Assembly: GCF_030271255.1 (NCBI RefSeq)
Contig: NZ_JASJOM010000008.1
Location: 182,919-246,918, forward strand
DNA from: Peribacillus folii
GTDB taxonomy: Bacteria; Bacillota; Bacilli; Bacillales; DSM-1321
Length of the DNA: 64,000 nucleotides
Direction of reading: 5' to 3'
Part shown: in pieces, positions 1 through 8,421 of the stretch
How the letters are laid out: every line of letters begins with the position of its first letter
Position numbering within the stretch: position 1 is the first letter of the stretch
Program-made: the position numbers and the translations under genes
Notes under the pieces: generated by a model
Seen by the model: only the letters and a program-made list of their open reading frames with translations
Databases searched by the model: none
Told to the model about the DNA's origin: nothing

Positions 1-637
1 TGCCATCCTTCAATGCGACGATATGGTCGGAATAGCAGGAGGCAAAATTAATATCATGGATGACGATGATCACCGTCTTCCCCAATTCGTCTGCCAATCG
101 CCTCAATACCTTCATGATTTGAACGGAATGCTTCATATCGAGATTGTTCAAAGGTTCATCAAGAAGGACATACTCCGTGTTCTGGGCAATGACCATGGCA
201 ATGAACGCACGCTGCTGCTGTCCGCCGCTAAGCTGGTCAAGGTATTTCCCCTGCATGTCGGCAAGATCCATATATTCAATCGCTTCATCGACATAGACCC
301 AATCCTCTTTCGTCAGTTTCCCTTGTGAATAAGGAAATCGGCCAAAAGCGACGAGTTCACGGATCGTTAAACGGATATTGATATGGTTTGACTGCTTTAA
401 AATGGCGATTTTCTTTGCCAGCTCATTGCTATTGAAGTTGCCCATATCCTTGCCATCGATCAGGACTTCCCCTGAATCACGGGTGATGAGCCGGCTGATC
501 ATCGACAGGACGGTGCTTTTTCCCGCACCATTGGGCCCGATGAAGGAAGTGATTTTCCCTTTCTGGATTTCAAGGGAAACGTCCTCGACAACCGTTTTAT
601 TATGATATTTCTTGAACAAATTTCTCACTTCTACCAT
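1..637 (-). CDS. yclP: Siderophore ABC transporter, ATP-binding subunit (partial, runs off the left edge)
   Basis: About 212 N-terminal residues are present; the stop lies outside the window. The protein would energise import of an iron-siderophore through the two permeases encoded just upstream. Visible motifs are Walker A GPNGAGKS (residues 34-41), the ABC signature LSGGQQQR, Walker B ending LLDEP, the D-loop and the H-loop histidine in VIHDIN. The ATG (635-637) overlaps the end of the preceding permease gene as ATGGTAG, a sign of translational coupling. B. subtilis YclNOPQ has the same order and imports petrobactin-type catecholate siderophores; the binding protein YclQ would be expected beyond the left edge. 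The assignment to YclP rests mainly on the strong resemblance of the upstream permease to YclN. Confidence 0.9.
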   Translation of the reverse strand, partial: MVEVRNLFKKYHNKTVVEDVSLEIQKGKITSFIGPNGAGKSTVLSMISRLITRDSGEVLIDGKDMGNFNSNELAKKIAILKQSNHINIRLTIRELVAFGRFPYSQGKLTKEDWVYVDEAIEYMDLADMQGKYLDQLSGGQQQRAFIAMVIAQNTEYVLLDEPLNNLDMKHSVQIMKVLRRLADELGKTVIIVIHDINFASCYSDHIVALKDG

Positions 638-1578
638 GATTTATTCTCCTTTAATAGAAGATAGATGAAATAAACACCGCCAATGAAGTTGATGATGACA
701 CTAAGGGTCGTGGAGAAGGTGAATATCCTCTCTACAATGAATTGACCCCCGGCCAAGGCAATCACACTGATCAGCATCGCTCCCGGGATGATGTGTTTAT
801 GGCGATAGGATTTAATGAATTGGTAAGCCACATTGGCAACTAGCAAGCCCAGGAACGTGATTGGGCCGATTAATGCAGTTGAAATCGAGATCAAGATCGT
901 CACGACGATCAAGACCCGTTTCGTGACAAAATCATAATCCACACCCAGGTTTACGGCTTGGTCCCTTCCAAGGGACATGACATCCAAATATTTCATAAAT
1001 CTCATGAAATAGATCATGACCGCAATCATGAGGATGATGGACAAGGTCAATAGGTCCGTATTGACATTATTGAAGCTGGCAAACATCTTATTTTGGATGA
1101 TTTGAAATTCATTCGGGTCTATCAAGACTTGCATGAATGAAGACATACTTCCGAATAATGTCCCGAAGATGATACCGATAAGTAACAGAAAGTAAATATT
1201 GCGTTCTTTCTTGAACATGAATTTGAACAGCAGGCTGGCAAAAATGAGCATTACAGCCAGCGTAAGCAGGAAATTAAGATTTTTATTCATGATCAGGATG
1301 TGCGTTGAGCCAAAGAGGAAAATCACTCCGGTTTGGATCAGCATATACATCGAGTCCAATCCCAAAATGCTTGGTGTCAGGATTTTATTATTCGTGACCG
1401 TCTGGAAAATCACCGTTGAGAAGGCTATTGCACAGCCTACCACGATGATGGCGATGATTTTCACGATCCTTCGCGGAAGTGCATAATCCCAATTCGGACC
1501 AAGATCCCAAAAGATATAGCCTGCCGTCAAAGCCGCTGCAAGAACGGCTAACATGATGATCTTACTTCTATTATTCAT
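631..1578 (-). CDS. yclO: Iron-siderophore ABC transporter permease (FecCD family)
   Basis: A 315-residue, very hydrophobic FecCD/BtuC-type permease with about nine or ten membrane segments, the usual size for the family. It would form a heterodimeric channel with the product of the upstream gene (1571-2521). The segment GPITFLGLLVANVAYQF is the conserved coupling region that contacts the ATPase. The start overlaps the upstream stop by 8 bases and its own stop overlaps the ATPase start, so the three genes form one translationally coupled operon. By position it matches YclO of B. subtilis. The substrate (catecholate siderophore, probably petrobactin-like) is inferred from the YclN resemblance of its partner. 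Confidence 0.92.
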   Translation of the reverse strand: MNNRSKIIMLAVLAAALTAGYIFWDLGPNWDYALPRRIVKIIAIIVVGCAIAFSTVIFQTVTNNKILTPSILGLDSMYMLIQTGVIFLFGSTHILIMNKNLNFLLTLAVMLIFASLLFKFMFKKERNIYFLLLIGIIFGTLFGSMSSFMQVLIDPNEFQIIQNKMFASFNNVNTDLLTLSIILMIAVMIYFMRFMKYLDVMSLGRDQAVNLGVDYDFVTKRVLIVVTILISISTALIGPITFLGLLVANVAYQFIKSYRHKHIIPGAMLISVIALAGGQFIVERIFTFSTTLSVIINFIGGVYFIYLLLKENKSW

Positions 1579-2521
1579 ATGCCCTTCTCCTCATTATCAG
1601 ATAGATGAATACGGCGCTTCCTATCACACCCACGACGAGACCGATCGGGATTTCGAATGGATATATGATGAGCCTGCCGATAATGTCGCAGACCAATAGG
1701 AACACGGCCCCTAGCAAGGCTGTATGAGAAAGACTCTTTTTCAAATTATCACCAAGGTACAGGGACACGATATTCGGTACGATCAATCCTATGAAAGGAA
1801 TGGTGCCCACCGTAAGCAAGACGACCGTTGAGGATAAGGCGACGATGACCAAGCCAAAATTGACGACGAATTTATAATTGAGCCCCAGGTTGATGGCGAA
1901 TTCCTCACCCATTCCTGCCACAGTGAATTTATTGGCGAAGAAGTAGGCGAGAATGACTAACGGGATACTGACATATATCAGCTCGTACCTCCCCGACATG
2001 ATCATCGAGAAGTCTCCATTCATCCAGGTGTTGAGGCTTTGGATCAAATCATATTTATAAGCAAAAAACGTCGAGATGGAGCCGACGATATTGCCAAACA
2101 TCAACCCAACCAATGGAATGAAGATGGTATCCTTATATTTAACTTGATCAAGAATTTTCATGAACAAGAAGGTACCTGCCAAAGCGAATAGAAACGCAAA
2201 TGCCATCTTCTCGATAAGCGCGGCTGATGGAAAGATGATAAGGGCAAGCAGAAGGCCAAGCCTTGCGGAATCCATGGTACCTGCAGTGGTGGGAGATACG
2301 AATTTATTGCGGCTCAATTGCTGCATGATCAGCCCGCTTATGCTCATCACCACTCCGGCAATGATTATCGTAACCATTCTTGGAAAGCGGCTTTGCAGCA
2401 TGATCTGCACTTTATCATCGGATAAGTTCAATAAATCGAGGGGAGTGATGTCCTTTACGCCGATGAATAATGAAGTAAAGGATAAAATGATTAAAGCAAT
2501 GACTAAATATCTTATCTTCAT
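1571..2521 (-). CDS. yclN: Iron-siderophore ABC transporter permease (FecCD family), first gene of the operon
   Basis: A 316-residue FecCD-type permease. The N-terminal half, including GLIMQQ, RNKFVSPTTAGTMD and FIPLVGLMFGNIV, follows B. subtilis YclN closely, so the symbol is reasonably safe. The coupling-loop motif GTIPFIGLIVPNIVSLY is present near the C terminus. It is the first gene of the visible operon and lies about 120 bases downstream of a Fur-type palindrome. Expression is therefore expected to be induced by iron starvation. A purine-rich stretch (aggaagagtagg on the minus strand) precedes the ATG at 2519-2521. Confidence 0.93.
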   Translation of the reverse strand: MKIRYLVIALIILSFTSLFIGVKDITPLDLLNLSDDKVQIMLQSRFPRMVTIIIAGVVMSISGLIMQQLSRNKFVSPTTAGTMDSARLGLLLALIIFPSAALIEKMAFAFLFALAGTFLFMKILDQVKYKDTIFIPLVGLMFGNIVGSISTFFAYKYDLIQSLNTWMNGDFSMIMSGRYELIYVSIPLVILAYFFANKFTVAGMGEEFAINLGLNYKFVVNFGLVIVALSSTVVLLTVGTIPFIGLIVPNIVSLYLGDNLKKSLSHTALLGAVFLLVCDIIGRLIIYPFEIPIGLVVGVIGSAVFIYLIMRRRAYE

Positions 2522-2640
2522 TTACATTTCCTACTCTTCCTATCTCAGTAATAACAGCGATAATATTTTTAATTAAAAATATATGAATAAAGACTATTAG
2601 ACTGTCATTTTTCATATATAACTCATGAGACATCTTTTTT

Positions 2641-2661
2641 TGATAATGAGATTCATTATCA
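2641..2661. promoter_or_regulatory. Fur box upstream of the yclNOP-like operon
   Basis: The site is a perfect inverted repeat, TGATAATGA and TCATTATCA separated by three bases, with a further overlapping ATTATCA half-site up to base 2667. This matches the 7-1-7/9-1-9 type Fur box of Bacillus (TGATAATnATTATCA core). It lies 120 bases upstream of the first permease gene, where a ferric uptake repressor would block transcription when iron is plentiful. No convincing -10/-35 pair could be fixed around it. It may also influence the divergent small gene at 2843. Confidence 0.8.
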
Positions 2662-2842
2662 TTATCAGATTCACTCTTATTCTAACACTTCTTAGATATG
2701 TGTCAATATATACAGGGCAATTACTTTTATTAATTAAAGTGACTGCCTTTGTAATGATTTTGGATAATCCATCCATGCATTTATCCTCGGTAAATGATAA
2801 AATCAAATAACATATACTCATTCTTCTAATGAAAGAAGCGAT

Positions 2843-3115
2843 ATGATGAAAACCTTCCTTTCCAAAATGTTCATTACAAAAGATAAAATCCAAATTGAAT
2901 TTTGCCAAAATAACCTTGACCGCTTCTTAACTGAACAGACGATTGCTGAATATGGTAAGTTGCTGGCCACCCCCCGGATTCAACATAAGGAATATGAATG
3001 CTTAAGCGAATGTAAGCTATGCAAGGAAACGGCCTATGCAAAAGTGAACGGCCGGATCATGCGCGGAAAGGATTCACTTGACCTTTTGCACCAATTGCAG
3101 GAAGTTTTGAAATAA
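2843..3115 (+). CDS. DUF1450 (YuzB-like) small cysteine-containing protein
   Basis: A 90-residue soluble protein with the DUF1450 pattern: an N-terminal I-E-F-C-Q-N-N-L stretch, then YECLSEC plus another Cys four residues on, and AKVNGRIM near the C terminus. The family is widespread in Bacillaceae and has no established function; the spaced cysteines could hold a metal or a disulfide, but that is a guess. The gene stands alone, divergent from the siderophore operon and followed directly by a strong terminator. The purine-rich gaaagaag precedes the tandem ATGATG start. Sharing an upstream region that holds a Fur box suggests, but does not show, a link to iron. Confidence 0.75.
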   Translation: MMKTFLSKMFITKDKIQIEFCQNNLDRFLTEQTIAEYGKLLATPRIQHKEYECLSECKLCKETAYAKVNGRIMRGKDSLDLLHQLQEVLK

Positions 3116-3155
3116 AGGCGGATCAAGCTAAAGGCTGATCCGCCTTTATTTCATT
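3114..3155 (+). terminator. Rho-independent terminator after the DUF1450 gene
   Basis: AAAGGCGGATCA pairs with TGATCCGCCTTT across a short loop and is followed by ATTTCATTT. The stem begins right at the stop codon. Confidence 0.85.
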
Positions 3156-3346
3156 TCCAAGCTCCACCACGGGTCGCGGAGAATGAATATAGCCTGAAAG
3201 CAGGAGACCCTGCTGGGCTGGAAGCCATGCAATTTCCTTATCAATCTAGTATATCCTTCCTGTTTTTTACCATTCCTATCTTTTACACTGTATACCTAGT
3301 GAAAAATATGATAATTTATGGAAAAAGACAATTGAGGAGGACCTCC

Positions 3347-5002
3347 GTGAAAAAAATCATTCCAACCATCCTATCAGCCGTCACACTAGGCCTTGTCACT
3401 GGATTTCCTGGCCAAACTCCCATTGCCAAGGCAGAAGAATTCACCCCTTATTACGGAAAGGGACCAAGCTATATCCAACCTGATAATCTCTCATATCTTT
3501 TCCCAGAACCTGCCGCAGCTTTCAAGACACCTGCCTTTAAACGAGACAAGATCGCCTTTACAAGCCAAGAAGAGTTGATTGGCTATATCCAATCCCTCTC
3601 CCGTAAAAATAAGGACATGACTGTTAAAAAGCTCGGAAAATCCACAGAGGGACGCGATATCCCGATGCTGTTTTTCAGCAAGGAATCAAAAAGTCCGCAT
3701 AAGGAAAGCCGCAAACCATTGATCTGGATCCAAGGACAAATTCATGGCAATGAACCCGCGGCTGGCGAATCAACCTTGGTCCTTGCCCAATGGCTCGCAG
3801 ATGGCAAGCTTGGCGATGTGCTCGATAAAGTGAATATAGCCATCGTCCCACGCGTCAATCCCGATGGATCATATTATTTCAAGCGATACACCTCCAATGA
3901 TATGGATGCGAATCGCGATTATTTGAAAGTGGAATATCCCGAAGTACAGAAGATTCATCAGGCAATCGATGAGTATGAGCCTGCCGTCATTCTTGATGTA
4001 CATGAATATACCGTCAATCCCGCTCCCCTAACTAAAATAGGTGCAAATGGCTCGATTTCTTCCTATGACCTGCTCATCTCCTCAGCCAAGAATTTGAACA
4101 TACCGAAGCAGCTGCGAAAAGCTTCCGATGAGCTGCTTTTACCGAATGTTTTTAAAACCTTGAAAAAAGAAAAGCTCTCCTATCATGATTACTATACACT
4201 CGATACCTCCGATGCAGGTGTCCTTACAGCGACTGAAGGGAGCACCGAAGCCCGTATCGGCCGAAACGCCCTCGGCTTGAAAAATACGATGACCTATTTA
4301 ATTGAAACAAGGGGAATCAATATCGCCCGTACCGATTTTAAACGGCGGGTCTTTGCCCAAGCGACCGCACAGGCGGCCTTCATTAAAACGACCGCCGAAC
4401 GGGCAGCTGCCGTTAAAAAAGCGGTGAAGCAGGCGGAGCATGAAGTCATCCAAAAAGGAAAAAAGGCTCATGATCGGGACAAGATTGTCATTACCAGTGA
4501 AAATAAGTTAGTCAAGAACCAAAGGCTGGCAGTAGTCGATTTGGCGAAGGCCAAATTGGTCAACACCCCAATCGATTGGCTCGATTCGACCGATGCCTAC
4601 CCTACCCTTGTCAGGAATCGCCCGACAGCCTACATCCTGCCGCCTGAATATAAAAATATCGCCGAGAAACTGCAAGTATTGGGTGTAGACGTGAAAAAAT
4701 TAAAAAAACCTGTGAAAATATCAGCTGAAGGCTATAAAGTCAAAGATGTCAAGGTATCTAAGGAACTGGAAAGCGGACATAGCACAAGGGAAGTCACCAC
4801 CGACATAACAACGAAGAAACGCGATTTCCCAAAAGGCAGCTATGTATTCGACATGGCCCAGGCCGATGCCAATTTCATCTCCCTTGCCCTTGAGCCTGAA
4901 GGGATAGATAGCTATGTGACTTTCAATTTCATCCCTGCCCAAAAAGGGAAGGAACTCCCGATCTACCGCTATATGCACCAATCGCCGTTACCGGCCGAAT
5001 GA
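3347..5002 (+). CDS. Secreted M14-family zinc carboxypeptidase
   Basis: 551 residues. The GTG at 3347 is chosen because GGAGG (3336-3340) lies six bases upstream and the product then begins with a classic signal peptide (MKKIIPTILSAVTLGLVTG, cleavage probably after a residue in PIAKAEE). A reading frame open from 3227 adds 40 residues without a ribosome site. The peptidase M14 fold is shown by the zinc ligands H133 and E136 in HGNEPAAGES and H219 in DVHEYT, the substrate-binding stretch PRVNPDGS...DANRDY, and the catalytic Glu320 in YLIETRG. About 200 extra C-terminal residues follow, absent from minimal carboxypeptidases. Likely role: removal of C-terminal residues from peptides outside the cell; the exact substrate is unknown. 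Monocistronic, with its own terminator. Confidence 0.88.
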   Translation: MKKIIPTILSAVTLGLVTGFPGQTPIAKAEEFTPYYGKGPSYIQPDNLSYLFPEPAAAFKTPAFKRDKIAFTSQEELIGYIQSLSRKNKDMTVKKLGKSTEGRDIPMLFFSKESKSPHKESRKPLIWIQGQIHGNEPAAGESTLVLAQWLADGKLGDVLDKVNIAIVPRVNPDGSYYFKRYTSNDMDANRDYLKVEYPEVQKIHQAIDEYEPAVILDVHEYTVNPAPLTKIGANGSISSYDLLISSAKNLNIPKQLRKASDELLLPNVFKTLKKEKLSYHDYYTLDTSDAGVLTATEGSTEARIGRNALGLKNTMTYLIETRGINIARTDFKRRVFAQATAQAAFIKTTAERAAAVKKAVKQAEHEVIQKGKKAHDRDKIVITSENKLVKNQRLAVVDLAKAKLVNTPIDWLDSTDAYPTLVRNRPTAYILPPEYKNIAEKLQVLGVDVKKLKKPVKISAEGYKVKDVKVSKELESGHSTREVTTDITTKKRDFPKGSYVFDMAQADANFISLALEPEGIDSYVTFNFIPAQKGKELPIYRYMHQSPLPAE

Positions 5003-5020
5003 TTTATCCTGTTCTTATAA

Positions 5021-5063
5021 AAAGCGCTTTGGCTGATTTTATCGCCAAGGCGTTTTCTGTTTT
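5021..5063 (+). terminator. Rho-independent terminator after the M14 peptidase
   Basis: CGCTTTGGC and GCCAAGGCG form a stem (one G-U pair) around a 10-base loop, followed by TTTTCTGTTTT. Confidence 0.8.
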
Positions 5064-5126
5064 CCCGAATGCACTGGTAACTTCCGAATATATATAAATC
5101 AGCAAGTGTTTTAAGGGGGATCATCT

Positions 5127-7022
5127 TTGAACGAAAATGTACAAGGGGAAATAAACCGTCTCATCCAACAGGTAAAAAGGGACCAAACAGCTGATGGCTC
5201 ATGGAACTATCCGTTTGATACAGGAATAACCGCAGATGCCTACATGATTATAGTATTAAAACTTCTCGATATGGAAGATCCTCCTCTCATAGAGGCTCTA
5301 GTGAAACGAATCGAGAGCAGGCAAACCGAGAATGGTTCATGGAAGCTTTTCCAAGATGAACTGGATGGCAATGTTACGGTGACGATCGAGGCTTACTATG
5401 GGCTTCTTTTTAGCGGCCTCCGAAATAAGCATGACCATCATATGAGGAAGGCGAAGCAGTTCATTCTTTCCAAGGGCGGAATCAAGCAAGCCAAAGCGTT
5501 GACGAAAATGATGCTTGCGGTCACCGGGGAATATAAATGGCCGCGCTTATTCCCCATTCCGCTCGAAGCCGTCTTACTGCCGCCAACCTTTTTCGTCAGC
5601 ATCTATGATCTTTCCGTATATGGAAGGGTCAATATGATCCCCATCCTGTTACTGGGGCATAAAAGATATCAGATCAAGGGTCCCAACACTCCCAGCTTAA
5701 AGGATTTGTTCCTTATGAGGGAGGACCGTTCCGAGGAACATGCTTGGGAGGAATATCGTTCCGAGGAATATCGCTCGTTCTTCTCCAACCTTCAATCCTG
5801 TGTCAAAACCTTGATTGGGTTTCCCGATTACTTGCATTCCCTGGCCTTGGATTCAACTAAGCGTTATATGCTCGATAGGATTGAACCGGATGGAACGCTT
5901 TATAATTACTTCGGGTCCACCTTTTTCATGATCTTTGCCCTCCTTTCGATTGGATATCCGAAAAACGATCCGGTGATCGTCAAGGCAGTGGCCGGATTGA
6001 AGGGGATGGCTTGTTCCATTGACGGTCAAACGCATATCCAGTTTACGACGGCACATGTTTGGAATACCTCCTTGATCAGCTACGCGCTTCAAGAAGCAGG
6101 CCTGCCCTGCGAAGACGAAACCGTTCATGCCGCCAATCAATATTTGCTTTCGCGCCAGCATTATATGTATGGAGATTGGTTGATTCATAATCCTGATGCC
6201 ATCCCCGGTGGCTGGGGGTTTTCCGATATGAATACAATGAACCCGGATGTGGATGATACGACCGCCACGCTGCGGGCGCTAGCTAACCAAATTCGTGAAG
6301 CAACGGATAACCGGGATAGCTGGCAGCGCGGTGTCTCCTTCACCATTTCCATGCAAAATGAAGATGGCGGATTTCCTGCATTCGAGCGCAATAACGACCA
6401 TAAATGGCTCCAGCTTCTGCCTCTTGAAGGCTCCAAATATCTCCTGACCGACCCTTCGACGGCAGATTTAACGGGAAGAACGCTTGAATTCCTTGGGAAC
6501 TATACAAACATGAAGATGCCGGAGGAAGTCAGCAAACGAGCGGTTGACTGGCTATTGCAAGACCAGAAGCGTGATGGATCGTGGTATGGACGCTGGGGAA
6601 TCTGCTATCTATACGGCACATGGTCTGCCCTCACCGGACTGAAGGCAGCTGGGCAATCCAGCGAGCATCCGTCCATCCGGAAAGCGGCAGCCTGGTTGAA
6701 GAAAATTCAAAATAAGGATGGCGGCTGGGGGGAATCCTGCTACAGCGACATCAAGGAACGATATATTCCGCTAGGTGCCAGTAACCTCACCCATACAGCC
6801 TGGGCGGTCGATGCGTTGATAGCCATATCCGATGAGCCGACGGCAGAGATCGAAAAGGGCATCGCCTATCTGATTCGCTCCGGTGAAGCCGGCAGCTGGA
6901 CCGATGATTATCCTGTTGGCCAGGCAATGGCGGATTTTTTGTATATCCACTATCACAGCTATCGCTATATCTATCCGCTTTTGGCCTTAAGCCATTACAA
7001 AAACAAATTCCTGAATGCTTAA
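5127..7022 (+). CDS. sqhC: Squalene-hopene cyclase / sporulenol synthase
   Basis: 631 residues, matching B. subtilis SqhC (about 632). The enzyme protonates and cyclises long polyprenyl chains; in B. subtilis the product is sporulenol from tetraprenyl-beta-curcumene, while squalene-hopene cyclases make hopene. The acid motif DVDDTT lies at residues 374-379, the same number as in the Alicyclobacillus enzyme. QW repeats that brace the alpha/alpha barrels are visible, for example QDQKRDGSWYGRWG, IQNKDGGWGE and MQNEDGGF. The start is TTG at 5127 with AAGGGGGA six bases upstream. No prenyl-transferring or curcumene synthase gene is next to it, so substrate choice cannot be read from context. No clear terminator; the following 220 bases hold DnaA boxes. 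Confidence 0.95.
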   Translation: MNENVQGEINRLIQQVKRDQTADGSWNYPFDTGITADAYMIIVLKLLDMEDPPLIEALVKRIESRQTENGSWKLFQDELDGNVTVTIEAYYGLLFSGLRNKHDHHMRKAKQFILSKGGIKQAKALTKMMLAVTGEYKWPRLFPIPLEAVLLPPTFFVSIYDLSVYGRVNMIPILLLGHKRYQIKGPNTPSLKDLFLMREDRSEEHAWEEYRSEEYRSFFSNLQSCVKTLIGFPDYLHSLALDSTKRYMLDRIEPDGTLYNYFGSTFFMIFALLSIGYPKNDPVIVKAVAGLKGMACSIDGQTHIQFTTAHVWNTSLISYALQEAGLPCEDETVHAANQYLLSRQHYMYGDWLIHNPDAIPGGWGFSDMNTMNPDVDDTTATLRALANQIREATDNRDSWQRGVSFTISMQNEDGGFPAFERNNDHKWLQLLPLEGSKYLLTDPSTADLTGRTLEFLGNYTNMKMPEEVSKRAVDWLLQDQKRDGSWYGRWGICYLYGTWSALTGLKAAGQSSEHPSIRKAAAWLKKIQNKDGGWGESCYSDIKERYIPLGASNLTHTAWAVDALIAISDEPTAEIEKGIAYLIRSGEAGSWTDDYPVGQAMADFLYIHYHSYRYIYPLLALSHYKNKFLNA

Positions 7023-7058
7023 CCTTCCTTACTGTTTTTTTAGTAAAAATGGTGAATA

Positions 7059-7232
7059 TGTGGATTACCTGTGGAAAAGGGCGGGATGAAACAGAAATTT
7101 TATCCACAATCCGCGGTTATCCACATCTATTTATCGATAACATGACCAAATGCGGCCATTTTGTTGATTAATCGTTATAAAATTTGTGCGTAACGTCACT
7201 CACATCTTGTTTTTTATACCCTATGTGGATAA
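7059..7232. promoter_or_regulatory. Cluster of DnaA boxes between sqhC and the TPR gene
   Basis: Three perfect DnaA boxes (TTATCCACA) lie within this 225-base intergenic region: 7100-7108 and 7117-7125 on the plus strand and 7224-7232 on the minus strand. Two near matches lie at 7059-7067 (TGTGGATTA) and 7070-7078 (TGTGGAAAA). The two central boxes start 17 bases apart. No dnaA or dnaN gene is near, so this is not an obvious oriC. DnaA-box clusters away from the origin are known in B. subtilis, where they limit DnaA activity or control genes. Confidence 0.7.
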
Positions 7233-7247
7233 TTTGGGGATGGCTGA

Positions 7248-7736
7248 TCATTTTTCCGTGAAAATCGTATCCAGTTTATCGCTATAAAATTCAATCGCCC
7301 TTGCATATGATTGAACTTCGCAATCATTCGAGGTTTCCGCGATCACCTTCAATAAAGCTTCCATGGCCAGATCATGCTGGCCTAAATTATAATAAGCCAT
7401 CGCCCTGAATACCAATAAAGCCCTATCGCCAGGAAACTTCTCCAGGCCCGCTTCCAATGTCCGTTTTGCCTGCGCATATTTCCCGATGGTGCGGTATGTA
7501 CTCCCCAATCCTAGGTAGGCACCCTTTGCTTCCTCATCTGGCAATCCCATTTCGATGGCCGCCTCATAGTGCGGTACCGCCTCTTCCTCAAGTCCGAGGA
7601 TATCCAAGCTCCAGGCACATTGATACCGAACGATGGCATCTCCGGGATTTCGTTTCGCCAACTCCTGCAATACCTGCTTCGATTGTTCATATTCTTTGTT
7701 TGCTCTTAAGATCAGTGCCCTCTCTAAACTCCCCAT
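7248..7736 (-). CDS. Tetratricopeptide repeat protein (TPR_5-like)
   Basis: 162 residues from the ATG at 7734-7736. An ATG 15 bases upstream is in frame, but its following bases GGAGG are the ribosome site (eight bases spacing) for the chosen start. The protein is nearly all helical TPR repeats; RNPGDAIVRYQCAWSLDILGLEEEAVPHYEAA and YLGLGSTYRTIGKYAQA-type units are clear, in the pattern of the small Bacillaceae TPR proteins. No enzyme motif or signal peptide is visible, so it is probably a cytosolic scaffold of unknown partner. The gene converges on sqhC, and the DnaA-box cluster lies just beyond its stop codon. Confidence 0.8.
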   Translation of the reverse strand: MGSLERALILRANKEYEQSKQVLQELAKRNPGDAIVRYQCAWSLDILGLEEEAVPHYEAAIEMGLPDEEAKGAYLGLGSTYRTIGKYAQAKRTLEAGLEKFPGDRALLVFRAMAYYNLGQHDLAMEALLKVIAETSNDCEVQSYARAIEFYSDKLDTIFTEK

Positions 7737-7751
7737 CCGATATTCCTCCAT

Positions 7752-8168
7752 TACATAAAAGTACTTACCACCCCCTCATTCGATGGGCACACCAGCATTT
7801 CCTGCTTCATTCTGCTAAAAAGGGAGAAGGCTTGATTGAAAGCATTCCAGTCATTTATTGAGGATTTCGGGATTTGCTCGCAGCCCCGCACTGCGGGCAC
7901 TCGCTTTACGTTTCGATTATCTCTGTGTGAACAGGAATATGGATTCCGATTGCCCGCAGTTTAGGCTGTTATACTTTAAACCGTTTCATTGCACTGCAGG
8001 TGCTCTCTTTCCGCGGGAATCTCGCCCATTTCGCTCACGTGAAAACGACATCTCAGTTTTGAAGGTTTTGAAATCAACACTTACGCAAGCCAGTTCTTCT
8101 TAGGACCCGTCTATTCTAAGCGAAGGTTCCTCGCCTTCCTACGTTGGAAGTGGAAAAACTTAAAAAGT
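7752..8168. other. Gene-poor stretch with a decayed repeat copy
   Basis: No credible gene is seen here. Bases 7981-8023, read on the minus strand, match the 3' end of the GC-rich repeat core found at 8496-9000 (CCCGCGGAAAG then GAG then CTGCAGTG then AATG then AACGG), with scattered mismatches. This looks like a truncated, decayed member of the same dispersed family in inverse orientation. GC-rich bases around 7876-7900 may be another remnant. Confidence 0.5.
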
Positions 8169-8204
8169 AAAAGACATCTCCAGAACCGTTGGAGATGTCT
8201 TTTT
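8169..8204 (-). terminator. Terminator of tRNA-Cys
   Basis: AAAAGACATCTCC and GGAGATGTCTTTT form a 13-bp perfect stem around a 9-base loop. It sits directly after the 3' end of the tRNA on the minus strand; T-rich flanks on both sides could let it act in both directions. Confidence 0.85.
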
Positions 8205-8205
8205 A

Positions 8206-8276
8206 AGGCGGCAATCGGGATCGAACCGATGATAGAGGTTTTGCAGACCTGTGCCTTACCACTTGGCTATGCCGCC
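8206..8276 (-). tRNA. tRNA-Cys (GCA anticodon)
   Basis: 71 bases fold as a full cloverleaf. The acceptor stem is GGCGGCA with TGCCGCC, the anticodon loop CTGCAAA carries GCA, and the T-arm contains GGTTCGATCCC. The 3' CCA is not encoded, so it must be added by nucleotidyltransferase. The gene appears to stand alone. Confidence 0.95.
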
Positions 8277-8302
8277 GTATCAACATTGAAATCATAAATT
8301 TT

Positions 8303-8333
8303 GTGTCCTTACCTTTAAACTATGTCGCTCCCT
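8303..8333 (-). pseudogene. Possible 5'-half tRNA remnant upstream of tRNA-Cys
   Basis: On the minus strand this stretch reads GCGaCATAG, then AA, then GGTAAGG, then ACA, closely resembling the acceptor/D-arm half of the adjacent tRNA-Cys (GCGGCATAG...AA..GGTAAGGCACA). The anticodon, T-arm and 3' acceptor halves are missing. It may be the leftover of a tandem tRNA duplication. Confidence 0.45.
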
Positions 8334-8421
8334 CATAAATGTGAAAAAAAAGTACCGCCTAATTTCCGATTTCAAACTACGGGAAGCCGGAAACCTCCCC
8401 TCTGGTCTCACACTAATTGAA

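Noticed and set aside
3156..3226. Possible further copy of the GC-rich repeat after the DUF1450 terminator
   Set aside because: Only short GC-rich words are shared; the similarity is too weak to separate from chance.
7059..7232. Chromosomal replication origin
   Set aside because: DnaA boxes are present, but no dnaA/dnaN neighbour, no AT-rich unwinding element with phased repeats, and backbone genes here map far from oriC in B. subtilis.
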